DNA of 10,858 bases from DASTCC01 sp035711465 (GCA_035711465.1 DASTCC010000454.1:1-10858); one strand, 5' to 3'. Numbered from the stretch's first letter, positions 1 to 6,340 are shown. A program made the numbers and translations. The notes: generated by a model not told the origin, from the letters alone.

Positions 1-1
1 G

Positions 2-1180
2 GTGCTCTCGGTGACGTTCCTCGCAGCCGGTCTCCGGGCGCTGTCGCTCTACCTCTTCCGGCGAACCGCGTCCGGGTCCATCGCGGTCGTGATTCCGCTG
101 CTGATTCTGCTCAATCCGAACGTGCTCTACCTGCAGAGCACGCCGATGACCGAGCCGATGATGTTCGGACTGGCGCTTCTCGCCCTGGCCGCGACCGATC
201 GGTGGATCGAGACGCCGTCGCCGCGCGGACGACGCGTCGCCGGGATCTTGATCAGCCTGCTGATGTTGACGCGCTACGAGGGATGGCTGATCGCCGGCGG
301 CCTCGTCGGCGTCGCCGCGATGGCGCATCGCCGCCGCGGCATGCGCGTCGCGCTCGCGCTCGTGCCGTGGGTCGTCGCGACGGTGCTCGCCTTTCTCGTG
401 TTCAGCAAGGCGAGCACGAACGTCTGGTTCGTCGCCGGCGGCTTCTTCACCGCCGACAACCCGGCGCGGCAGGATGGCGCCAAAGTCTACGCGCAGATTC
501 GAGAGACGACGGACGCGCTCGGCGGTCCGGCGCTGATCTGGGCCGCCGTCGTCGGCGCGGTCGCATGCCTGGTCCGCGCGCCGCGCTCACCCGCGTGTCT
601 TCTGCCGGTCTCGCTCGTCCTCGCCGGCGCGCTGCCCTTCCTCGCGTTCTACGACGGCCATCCGCTCCGCGTGCGCTACATGGCGCCGCTCGTCGTCGCC
701 GCCGGCGCGCTCGCCGGCTACGCCCTGTGGGTGGTGCCGGCGCGGGGGCGCACGCTCGGCGCCGCGGCGCTGGTCGCGATCGCGATCTGGCAGCGGCCGC
801 CGTTGTCGCCCGACGCGCCGGTCGTGCTCGAGGCGCAATGGGAGACGCCGTTTCGCGACGGGCGGCGCGCGGTGACCGCGGCGCTCGCGCGCGACTGGGA
901 CGGCACGCCGATCCTCGCGAGCATGGGCTCGCTCGGCCATTACATGCAGGAGACGTCGGCCGCCGGGTTCGACCTGAAGGACTTCCTACACGAGGGCAGC
1001 TTCGATCTCTGGCTCGCCGCGACGGCGATGCCGCGGCGCCACGTGCGCTGGATTCTGATCGAGGAACAGGCCGAGGGCGGCGACGTGCTGGCGCAACGCG
1101 CCAGAAGCGCCTCCGCCTTCCTCGACGGCTTCACCCGCGTCGCGGAAGGCGGAGGCGTGGCGCTCTATCGGAGAGATTGA
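2..1180 (+). CDS. GT-C-type glycosyltransferase-like integral membrane protein, 5'-truncated by window edge
   Basis: The visible 392 residues are a polytopic membrane protein. Hydrophobic segments lie near residues 27-46, 53-65, 80-100, 114-134, 175-192, 200-218 and 229-266, and a soluble C-terminal domain of about 120 residues follows. The LYLQSTPMTEPMMFGL stretch (about 43-56) resembles the 'MTEP' loop-helix seen in ArnT/PMT-like GT-C enzymes, which move sugars from polyprenyl carriers on the outer face of the inner membrane. The first acidic loop (DXD/DD), which holds the catalytic Asp in that superfamily, is not visible. The frame is open to the first base, so the GTG at position 2 is probably internal and the N-terminus lies outside the window. 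The acceptor cannot be told from the sequence. It converges on the beta-barrel gene at 1242. It could also be a GT39/GT87-like protein of unknown activity. Confidence 0.72.
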   Translation: MLSVTFLAAGLRALSLYLFRRTASGSIAVVIPLLILLNPNVLYLQSTPMTEPMMFGLALLALAATDRWIETPSPRGRRVAGILISLLMLTRYEGWLIAGGLVGVAAMAHRRRGMRVALALVPWVVATVLAFLVFSKASTNVWFVAGGFFTADNPARQDGAKVYAQIRETTDALGGPALIWAAVVGAVACLVRAPRSPACLLPVSLVLAGALPFLAFYDGHPLRVRYMAPLVVAAGALAGYALWVVPARGRTLGAAALVAIAIWQRPPLSPDAPVVLEAQWETPFRDGRRAVTAALARDWDGTPILASMGSLGHYMQETSAAGFDLKDFLHEGSFDLWLAATAMPRRHVRWILIEEQAEGGDVLAQRARSASAFLDGFTRVAEGGGVALYRRD

Positions 1181-1204
1181 CCGGCTTGCCGCCTGGCCTT
1201 GGAA

Positions 1205-1238
1205 CCCCAAGCCTCGAAGCCCCAAGCCTCCAAGCCTT
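1205..1238. repeat. Short direct repeat, 15-bp period, in convergent gap
   Basis: The 61-nt gap between the glycosyltransferase-like gene (+) and the beta-barrel gene (-) contains two consecutive 15-bp units (1205-1219 and 1220-1234) that match at 14 of 15 positions. Each begins CCCCAAGCCTC, and a partial third copy follows (to 1238). The underlying word is AAGCC with small variations. No coding function is visible. Its function is unknown; it could be a slippage-generated repeat or part of a terminator region. Confidence 0.75.
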
Positions 1239-1241
1239 CGC

Positions 1242-1982
1242 TCAGAACCTGACGAGGAATCCGACGTTGAGGCTCCAGCCGGAGAGATCGATCTTCGGTC
1301 CGAGGAATCCGCTCTCGGGTCCGCCGAGGTCGCCTTCGCCGAATTGATAGCGGTACTCAGCGGTGACGCCGTAGATGTCGCCCTTGATCGGGAACCGCGC
1401 GCCCAGCAGAAACAGCGCACCGAAGTCCGTGCTCGACGCCTGGAAGCGGGCCGGGAAGACTTCGAGCGTCACTGGATCGACGAACTCGCCGATCTCCGAG
1501 TACTGCCAGTTGAGCGCGGAGATGCCGGCGCCCGCGTACGGTTGCACCGTGCTCGCGTTGCCGAACGGCAGGAACCGCACCACGCCGCTGATCGGCACGA
1601 TGCGCAGGCGCAGCTCCTGGAAGATCTCGCGGCCGTCGTCGTTGATGAGATCTCGGTAGATGCTCGGCACCGTGTTGGCGTAGTAGCCGACGCCGGCGGC
1701 GACCTCGATGTGATTGCCGAAGCCGACCTGCCACTCGCCGAGGATGTTGGCGCCCTTGAAGTCGCTGATCTCGAACAGATACGCGTCCGTAAGGCCGGGC
1801 GCGACCTCCCCACGGGTCAGGTTCGCGACGAGCACGTCGCCGTTGGTGCGGCTGTCGAAACCGCGCGGGCCGAAGACGCCGAAGCTGACGTGCAGCGACT
1901 GCACGATCTGAGCGGACGCCGGCGCCGCGGCCGCGAACACGAACAGAGCCCCACCCATCGCAGAAAGGAACGCGCGTCTCAT
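1242..1982 (-). CDS. Outer-membrane beta-barrel protein, exported
   Basis: This is a 246-aa protein. It has a clear Sec signal peptide: basic MRR, a hydrophobic core to about residue 20, and cleavage after the ASAQ region near residue 25. The mature part alternates polar and hydrophobic residues in short strands rich in Gly, Tyr and Phe (for example GVGYY, YAGAGIS, AEYRYQFGEGD). It ends in the terminal aromatic signature GFLVRF, the usual recognition signal for BAM-assembled porin-like barrels. By size it is an 8-stranded OmpA/OmpW-type barrel. The ATG at 1980-1982 is chosen because GAGGAG lies 6 nt upstream. An upstream in-frame ATG at 2046-2048 would put a non-signal extension before the signal peptide and is rejected. 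No enzymatic role is visible, and the ligand or function is unknown. Confidence 0.8.
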   Translation of the reverse strand: MRRAFLSAMGGALFVFAAAAPASAQIVQSLHVSFGVFGPRGFDSRTNGDVLVANLTRGEVAPGLTDAYLFEISDFKGANILGEWQVGFGNHIEVAAGVGYYANTVPSIYRDLINDDGREIFQELRLRIVPISGVVRFLPFGNASTVQPYAGAGISALNWQYSEIGEFVDPVTLEVFPARFQASSTDFGALFLLGARFPIKGDIYGVTAEYRYQFGEGDLGGPESGFLGPKIDLSGWSLNVGFLVRF

Positions 1983-1988
1983 GAGCAT

Positions 1989-1994
1989 CTCCTC
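1989..1994 (-). promoter_or_regulatory. Shine-Dalgarno GAGGAG deciding the beta-barrel start
   Basis: GAGGAG on the minus strand is 6 nt from the ATG at 1980-1982. An ATG at 1986-1988 directly abuts the motif and so is less favourable. The motif selects the start that gives a canonical signal peptide. Confidence 0.7.
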
Positions 1995-2040
1995 ATGCGG
2001 TTCAGCACGACCGAACCTCACCGGTCGATTGAGCAGGAAT

Positions 2041-2093
2041 GATGCCAAGCCGTGCGCATCAAATCGCGCGATTCGCGCGCGCCGATCGGCATC
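2041..2093. other. Palindrome-rich gap between the phosphatase gene and the beta-barrel gene
   Basis: The gap 1983-2111 (129 nt) has no supported gene. It holds a 12-bp perfect palindrome AATCGCGCGATT at 2062-2073 and an overlapping hairpin CGCGCG-ATT-CGCGCG at 2065-2079. It also has a 10-bp palindrome GCCGATCGGC at 2081-2090, and GATGCC (2041-2046) paired with GGCATC (2088-2093). On the minus strand the CGCGCG hairpin is followed by ATTTGATG, a poor U-tract, so it is at best a weak terminator for the phosphatase transcript. It could instead be an operator or promoter region for the beta-barrel gene. CG-rich palindromes arise easily by chance at this G+C, so the function is uncertain. Confidence 0.4.
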
Positions 2094-2111
2094 GTCTGTC
2101 CCCTTGTGAGC

Positions 2112-2924
2112 TCAGGACGTCAGGTCAGCGGGGCCGTAGACGCGGCGGATGACGTCGAGGATCGGCGCCAGCAGCGCCGGGTTGGTCGCGATCACCTGCC
2201 CCCTGAACGGATCGACGGGCGTCGCGTCGAAACGCGTGGTCCTGCCGCCCGCTTCTTCGACGATGAGCAGGCCGGCCATCATGTCCCAGGCATTCAGGTG
2301 CTCTTCGTAGAAGGCGTCGAAGCGCCCGGCGGCAACGTAGCAGAGGTCGAGCGCCGCCGACCCCAGGCGTCGCACCGCGCGCGCCGATCCGAGGAACTCG
2401 CCGAACACGCGCACCTGAAGGTCGCGGTCGTGGCGGATGCTGTACGGGAATCCCGTGCAGAGTACCGCGTCGCCGAGCGTCATCTCGCGCGTCACCGAGA
2501 TCCGCTCGCCGTTCAGGCGTGCGCCCTCTCCCCGTTCCGCGGTGAACAGCTCCTCGGCGATCGGGTCGTAGACGACGCCGATTTCGATCCGGCCGTCGAT
2601 CTCGAGCGCGATTGAGACGCAGAAGAACGCCAGCCCGTGCGCGAAGTTGGTGGTGCCATCGACCGGGTCGATGATCCACCGCGCGCGGCCGCTACGGGGC
2701 CCGCTCCCCTGCGATTCCTCCTCGCCGAGCACGACGTGCGACGGATAGCGCGCGGCGATCAAGCGCCGGAACTGACGTTCGGCTTCGAGATCGGCGGCCG
2801 TGACCAGATCGATTGGCCCTTTCTTCTCGATGTGCGGCTGACGTCTGAAGTAGCGGCGATGGACGCGGCCGGCCTGGAGCGCCGCTTCGATCGCGGTAGC
2901 GAGGTAGTGAGGAGGCAGTGCCAA
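2112..2924 (-). CDS. suhB: Inositol monophosphatase family protein (SuhB-like)
   Basis: This 270-aa, full-length member of the lithium-sensitive Mg-dependent phosphatase superfamily would hydrolyse inositol-1-phosphate or related sugar and nucleotide monophosphates in the cytoplasm. Metal and catalytic motifs are complete. GEEE at 67-70 supplies the first acidic ligand. WIIDPVDGTTNFAHG at 83-97 supplies D86 and D89, and WDMMAG at 213-218 supplies D214. DLVTAAD at 39-45 matches the flexible metal-binding loop. The start is a TTG (2922-2924) immediately after the TGA of the upstream ATP-binding gene; no nearby in-frame ATG exists and the N-terminus aligns with the usual family length. This implies translational coupling. 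The true substrate is uncertain: CysQ- or FBPase-like activities occur in the same superfamily, and the SuhB-type motif spacing favours IMPase. Confidence 0.9.
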   Translation of the reverse strand: MALPPHYLATAIEAALQAGRVHRRYFRRQPHIEKKGPIDLVTAADLEAERQFRRLIAARYPSHVVLGEEESQGSGPRSGRARWIIDPVDGTTNFAHGLAFFCVSIALEIDGRIEIGVVYDPIAEELFTAERGEGARLNGERISVTREMTLGDAVLCTGFPYSIRHDRDLQVRVFGEFLGSARAVRRLGSAALDLCYVAAGRFDAFYEEHLNAWDMMAGLLIVEEAGGRTTRFDATPVDPFRGQVIATNPALLAPILDVIRRVYGPADLTS

Positions 2925-3359
2925 TCAGGACAGCTTCTTGACCATGTGGACCGCCATGCCGCCTTCGGGCCGGCGCGCGATCGTCACCTCGTCCATGAAA
3001 TTACGCATGAAGAAGATCCCGCGGCCGCTCGACTTGAGCATGTTCTCGGGATCGAGCGGGTTGGCGACCTCTTCGGGGTCGAAGCCTTCGCCTTCGTCGG
3101 CGACGTCGACGACGAACTCGTCCGGTTTGGCCGGCGGCCGCAACCGGAACTCGACGACGACTTTCTTGTCGCGATTCTGGCGGTTGCCATGTTTGATGGC
3201 GTTGATCACCGATTCGCGCACCGCGACGCTGACCCAGTGGATGGTGTCTTCGTCGAGCCCGGCAATCGACGACAACCGATCGCTCAAGTGCTGCACGAGA
3301 TCGAGCAGGTCAAAGGAACTCGGCAGTTCGAGTCGGATCAGATGGCCGCCAGTAGGCAT
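2925..3359 (-). CDS. RsbW/SpoIIAB-type ATP-binding protein (HATPase_c_2)
   Basis: This 144-aa protein consists of a single GHKL ATPase domain of the anti-sigma-factor/serine-kinase type. The N box is VRESVINAIKHGN (47-59) with E49 and N53. The G1 box is DEGEGFDP (88-95). The G2 glycine loop is GRGIFFMRNFMDEV (112-125). Members bind ATP and either sequester a sigma factor or phosphorylate a STAS-domain antagonist. No sigma factor, STAS protein or PP2C phosphatase is in this window, so the partner is unknown. The ATG start leaves a domain-only protein of typical length and lacks a strong Shine-Dalgarno. It is the first gene of the leftward pair with the inositol-phosphatase gene and diverges from aroA across 69 nt. 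Confidence 0.88.
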   Translation of the reverse strand: MPTGGHLIRLELPSSFDLLDLVQHLSDRLSSIAGLDEDTIHWVSVAVRESVINAIKHGNRQNRDKKVVVEFRLRPPAKPDEFVVDVADEGEGFDPEEVANPLDPENMLKSSGRGIFFMRNFMDEVTIARRPEGGMAVHMVKKLS

Positions 3360-3428
3360 GGGCGCGGAGTAAGTAACATATAAGCGCGACGCGGTTCAAG
3401 AACGCCCGCGCGCCGCCGTATCACAACG
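3360..3428. promoter_or_regulatory. Divergent intergenic region, likely promoters for the ATP-binding gene (-) and aroA (+)
   Basis: This 69-nt gap separates two divergent transcription units, so at least one promoter is expected here or inside the flanking genes. The only AT-rich island is about 3369-3383. It contains TATAAG (3379-3384) on the plus strand and TATATG on the minus strand, both -10-like. I see no convincing -35 at 17 nt spacing for either. The call rests on gene arrangement plus one AT-rich box. Confidence 0.3.
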
Positions 3429-4730
3429 ATGCCCTCGCACGCGACATCCCCTCTCGACCTGACGCCCGTCCGGACGCTGCGGGGACGGCTGCGTGTCCCC
3501 GGCGACAAGTCGATTTCCCACCGCTACGCGCTGTTCTCCGGCCTGGCTCGTGGCGACACGACGATTTCCGGGCTCGCGCCCGGCGCCGACGTCGCCGCCA
3601 CCATCCGCTGCCTGGCGCAGCTCGGCGTCGGCATCGATCGGGTGGCTGACGACACCATCCGCGTCCGCGGCCGCGGCTGGGACGGTCTCCGCGCCCCGTC
3701 CCGCGCGCTCGACGCCGCCAATTCCGGCACGACGATGCGCCTGTTCGCCGGCGCGCTCGCCGGCCGTCCGTTCCGTTCGACCCTGACCGGCGACGAGTCG
3801 CTCAGCCGGCGGCCGATGCGGCGCGTCATCGATCCGCTGGCCGCCATGGGCGCGTCGATTCGATCCGACAGCGGCCGCGCGCCCCTGGTCATCGACGGCC
3901 GCGACCTGCACGGCATCGACTGGCAATCGCCGGTGGCGAGCGCCCAGGTCAAGACCGCGATCCTGCTCGCCGGCCTGACGGCCAGCGGCTCGACGTCGGT
4001 GACCGAGCCGCAGCCGTCGCGGGATCATACGGAGCGTGCGTTTCCGGTGTTCGGGCTGGCCCTGGAGCGGCACGGCAACCGGCGTGGCGTGACCGGCGGC
4101 CAGGAGGCCGTCGCGCCGTCCAGGCCGCTCGCCGTGCCCGGCGATCCGTCCTCGGCGGCCGTCTGGGCCGCGGCGGCGGCGGCGCTCCCGGGCGCCGAGG
4201 TGCGGCTCGAACAGATTTGTCTGAACCCGCTTCGGATCGGCTTCATTCGCGCGCTCGAAGCCCAGGGCGCCGACGTGACGGCCACGGTCGAAGCCGAACA
4301 GGGCAGCGAGCCGATCGGCACGCTCGTCGTCCGCTACGGCGCCCGGCGGCCGCTGGTCATCGGCGCCGACGTCGTGCCGAGCCTCATCGACGAGCTGCCG
4401 GTGCTCGCCGCCTCGGCGGCGCTCGGCGGCGCACTCGAGGTCTCCGGCGCGGAGGAGCTGCGGGTCAAGGAAAGCGATCGCATCACCGCGCTGGTCACCG
4501 GCTTGCGCACGCTCGGCGTCGATGCCGACGAGCGTCCTGACGGATTCGTGATCGACGGCTCGCGACGTCCGGCCGGCGGCGTCGTCGACGCCATGCACGA
4601 TCACCGCCTGGTGATGGCGTTCGCGCTCGTCGCGCTCGGCGCCACCGGGCCGACGTCGATTCGAGGCGCCGAGGTCGTCGCGGTGTCGTATCCCGGGTTC
4701 GCCGCGGACCTGGCGCGGCTGACCGCATGA
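3429..4730 (+). CDS. aroA: 3-phosphoshikimate 1-carboxyvinyltransferase (EPSP synthase)
   Basis: This 433-aa cytoplasmic enzyme catalyses the sixth step of the shikimate pathway, PEP plus shikimate-3-phosphate to EPSP. Two-fold inside-out alpha/beta domain hallmarks are all present. They are PGDKSISHR (24-32, with K27), NSGTTMR (98-104), LTGDESLSRRPM (119-130), ASAQVKTA, the SRDHTE loop, the IDELP segment (catalytic Asp about D321), LRVKESDR (344-351) and DHRLVMA (391-397). The glycine of the NxGTxMR loop (G100, equivalent to E. coli G96) is kept, whereas CP4-type glyphosate-insensitive enzymes have Ala there; the following residue is Leu rather than Pro. The RDHTE and LRVKESDR forms resemble class II and Gram-positive-type sequences. 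The start codon has no strong Shine-Dalgarno. The stop overlaps the aroK start as ATGA, indicating a coupled operon. Confidence 0.96.
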   Translation: MPSHATSPLDLTPVRTLRGRLRVPGDKSISHRYALFSGLARGDTTISGLAPGADVAATIRCLAQLGVGIDRVADDTIRVRGRGWDGLRAPSRALDAANSGTTMRLFAGALAGRPFRSTLTGDESLSRRPMRRVIDPLAAMGASIRSDSGRAPLVIDGRDLHGIDWQSPVASAQVKTAILLAGLTASGSTSVTEPQPSRDHTERAFPVFGLALERHGNRRGVTGGQEAVAPSRPLAVPGDPSSAAVWAAAAAALPGAEVRLEQICLNPLRIGFIRALEAQGADVTATVEAEQGSEPIGTLVVRYGARRPLVIGADVVPSLIDELPVLAASAALGGALEVSGAEELRVKESDRITALVTGLRTLGVDADERPDGFVIDGSRRPAGGVVDAMHDHRLVMAFALVALGATGPTSIRGAEVVAVSYPGFAADLARLTA

Positions 4731-5260
4731 TCGCCGACAAGATCTATCTCGTCGGCTTCATGGCCAGCGGCAAGAGCACGATCGCGCGGGCGCTGGCGAA
4801 CCGGCTGCGCTGGCGCGCCGAGGACATCGACGATCTCATCGAGGCGCGCGAGCGGCGGACGATCACGCAGATCTTCGCCGAGCAGGGTGAGCCCTACTTC
4901 CGCGCCGCCGAGAAGGACATCCTGCGCGTCCTCCAGCCGATGCGGCACGTCGTCGTCGCCACCGGCGGCGGGACGTTCGCCGATCCGGAGAACCGCGCGC
5001 TCATCAATCTCGACGGCGTGTCGGTGTGGATCGATCTGCCGCTGAACGACTTGATCCCGCGCATCCCACTCGACGGCCGGCGCCCGCTTGCCGCCAGCCG
5101 GACGCAGCTCGAGCAGCTCTACCGGGCCCGCGTCGACGGCTACCGGATGGCGCACGTCCGCGTCAACACCGCGCGGGTGCCGATCGGGGTTGTCGTCGAG
5201 CGGATTCTGGATACGATTCAGCAGCTCCCCACGATCGAACAACGTACGCCGGACGCCTGA
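4727..5260 (+). CDS. aroK: Shikimate kinase
   Basis: This 177-aa P-loop NMP-kinase-fold enzyme transfers the ATP gamma-phosphate to shikimate, two reactions... one step before AroA in the pathway. The Walker A motif is GFMASGKST (10-18). The shikimate-binding Asp is in AEDIDD (D35 region), and R59 follows in PYFRAAE. The substrate-binding glycine triad is ATGGGTF (78-84). The lid region GRRPLAA (117-123) carries the ATP-lid Arg, and the C-terminal YRARVDGYR holds the remaining shikimate Arg. The length is normal. The ATG overlaps the aroA TGA (ATGA, 4727-4730), so translation is coupled and two neighbouring pathway steps are co-expressed. AroK and AroL isozymes cannot be separated from sequence alone. 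Confidence 0.94.
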   Translation: MIADKIYLVGFMASGKSTIARALANRLRWRAEDIDDLIEARERRTITQIFAEQGEPYFRAAEKDILRVLQPMRHVVVATGGGTFADPENRALINLDGVSVWIDLPLNDLIPRIPLDGRRPLAASRTQLEQLYRARVDGYRMAHVRVNTARVPIGVVVERILDTIQQLPTIEQRTPDA

Positions 5261-5266
5261 CCGCTC

Positions 5267-6004
5267 ATGCGCTACTTCGTGATCACCGACATCCACGCCA
5301 ACCGGCAGGCGCTCGACGCCGTGATCGAGGATGCCGAGCGTCTCGGCTACGACGAGGTGCTGGTGCTGGGCGATCTGGTCGGCTACGGCGGGGCGCCCGA
5401 CGAGGTGATCGACCGCACCCTGGCGCTGAAGCCCTCGGCGCTCATCCGCGGCAATCACGACAAGGTCTGCGCCGGGCTCGAGTCGGCGGCGCTCTTCAAC
5501 GACGTCGCGCGCGTCTCGGCCGAGTGGACGGCGTCGATCCTGACGGCGAAGCACCGCAAGCTGCTCGCCGATCTGAAGAAGGGGCCGATCCTGGTGAGTT
5601 CGCAGATCGAGATCTGCCACGGCGCGCCGTTCGACGAGGATCACTACATCTTCGACGGCGGCGACGCTGCGCGCGCGATCGACGTCGCCCGCGGCCGCAT
5701 CTGCCTCTTCGGCCACACTCACGTGCCGGCGATCTACACGACCGTCGGCGATCCAGTGGAGCACGCCGAGGAGCTCGAAGAGGACGAGCTGCACCTGCCG
5801 AAGACCGGCCCGGCGCTGCTGAACGTCGGATCGGTCGGCCAGCCCCGCGACGGCGACCCGCGCGCCGCCTACGGCTTACTCGACCTGCAGAAGAACACGC
5901 TGCGCCTGCGGCGCGTGCCCTACGACATCAAGGGCGCGCAGACCGACATCCGCAATGCCGGACTACCCGCCTGGCTGGGGCAGCGGCTCGACAAAGGACA
6001 ATGA
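5267..6004 (+). CDS. Calcineurin-like metallophosphoesterase (YfcE/phosphodiesterase-like)
   Basis: This 245-aa, probably cytoplasmic binuclear-metal phosphoesterase has all five family motifs in order. They are DIH (D8, H10), GDLVGYG (35-41, D36), GNHD (62-65), H118 in ICHGAP, and GHTH (149-152). NVGSVGQPRD follows at 186-195, typical of the bacterial YfcE/MJ0936-like branch. An acidic insert (about 165-175, EHAEELEEDEL) lies between GHTH and NVGS. The substrate is unknown: family members hydrolyse phosphodiesters, phosphomonoesters or phosphoproteins. It starts 6 nt after aroK stops, so it is probably the third gene of the aroA-aroK transcript, but nothing ties it to the shikimate pathway chemically. 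Confidence 0.9.
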   Translation: MRYFVITDIHANRQALDAVIEDAERLGYDEVLVLGDLVGYGGAPDEVIDRTLALKPSALIRGNHDKVCAGLESAALFNDVARVSAEWTASILTAKHRKLLADLKKGPILVSSQIEICHGAPFDEDHYIFDGGDAARAIDVARGRICLFGHTHVPAIYTTVGDPVEHAEELEEDELHLPKTGPALLNVGSVGQPRDGDPRAAYGLLDLQKNTLRLRRVPYDIKGAQTDIRNAGLPAWLGQRLDKGQ

Positions 6005-6027
6005 CTCAGACTGTGAAGAACTTTTCC

Positions 6028-6143
6028 AACTTAGAACTGAAAACTTCGAACTTAAAACTGTGGAGCGGCGCCTTGGGCGCCGGTCAAAGAATTCCCTGAT
6101 GACGAGCGCACGTCACTCGTTCCTGAGTTTTAAGTTCTAAGTT
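6028..6143. repeat. AT-rich short-word inverted repeat in convergent gap
   Basis: The 162-nt gap 6005-6166 lies between the metallophosphoesterase (+) and the end of the ccm operon (-) and holds no supported gene. Its flanks are strongly AT-rich in a GC-rich genome. GAACTTAAAACT (6048-6059) recurs as its exact reverse complement at 6126-6137. AACTTAGAACT (6028-6038) recurs inverted at 6133-6143. Both arms are built from variants of one word, AACTTAGAA / AACTTAAAA, repeated within each arm. A GC hairpin (6066-6082) sits in the spacer. Folding the arms together would make a large imperfect stem. Possible roles include bidirectional termination, a dispersed repeat of the genome, or a remnant element. 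None is proven. Confidence 0.8.
6066..6082. terminator. GC hairpin between the inverted arms, possible bidirectional terminator
   Basis: CGGCGCC-TTG-GGCGCCG forms a perfect 7-bp GC stem with a 3-nt loop, midway between two convergent transcription units. The 3' side on the plus strand (GTCAAAG) has no U-tract, so it is not a classical intrinsic terminator on its own. Within the larger inverted repeat it could contribute to termination in both directions. Confidence 0.3.
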
Positions 6144-6166
6144 TAAAGTCTTACGTTGACACGTTT

Positions 6167-6328
6167 TCAGACCTGCCTGGCCCTCGCCGCCTTCTCTTCT
6201 CTCTTCCTCAGCTCGGCGGCGTAGGCGTCCCTCGCGGCGCGCGATCCCAGAATCCACCCGATGATGATGCCGATCAGCAGCACCGCCGGAATGAAGATGA
6301 AGTGCGTCGCCGGCGGCATGGTGAGCAT
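6167..6328 (-). CDS. 53-aa single-TM small protein at the end of the ccm operon
   Basis: This small ORF starts at ATG 6326-6328, 12 nt after the ccmD-like stop, with GGGAGA 4 nt upstream, and ends with TGA at 6167-6169. The protein begins MLTMPPATHF, has a hydrophobic helix at about residues 11-28 (FIPAVLLIGIIIGWILG), then a strongly charged helix ending in an ELRKREEKAARARQV tail. The topology would be N-out with a short basic cytoplasmic tail, which is the layout of CcmD-type subunits. It has no recognised domain. Operon position, spacing and RBS make it a credible gene. It may be an accessory subunit of the CcmABCD complex, but that is inference only. Confidence 0.65.
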   Translation of the reverse strand: MLTMPPATHFIFIPAVLLIGIIIGWILGSRAARDAYAAELRKREEKAARARQV

Positions 6329-6332
6329 GAGG

Positions 6333-6338
6333 TCTCCC
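6333..6338 (-). promoter_or_regulatory. Ribosome binding site supporting the 53-aa small ORF
   Basis: GGGAGA on the minus strand, 4 nt before the ATG at 6326-6328, lies in the 12-nt space after the ccmD-like gene. It is one of the better RBS matches in this operon and is the main sequence reason to believe the small ORF is translated. Confidence 0.5.
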
Positions 6339-6340
6339 GC

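Noticed and set aside
1983..2048. N-terminal extension of the beta-barrel protein from an upstream ATG
   Set aside because: It would bury the signal peptide 22 residues inside the protein. The downstream ATG has a GAGGAG at 6 nt and gives a canonical signal sequence.
3360..3428. Full sigma-70 promoters in the divergent gap
   Set aside because: TATAAG at 3379-3384 is -10-like, but I see no -35 at an acceptable spacing on either strand, so no precise promoter is claimed beyond the low-confidence region.
3396..4604. Open frame of 402 codons (-) opposite aroA
   Set aside because: It is a low-complexity Arg/Ala/Gly/Asp product. aroA on the other strand has all EPSP synthase motifs, so this is a shadow.
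3429..4730. aroA as a natural glyphosate-resistant (CP4-type) enzyme
   Set aside because: G100 in NSGTTMR keeps the glycine, whereas CP4-type enzymes have Ala there. The class II-like features elsewhere do not settle tolerance.
4601..5794. Open frame of 397 codons (-) opposite aroK and the metallophosphoesterase
   Set aside because: It has no recognisable motif. The plus strand holds intact kinase and phosphoesterase motifs over the same bases.
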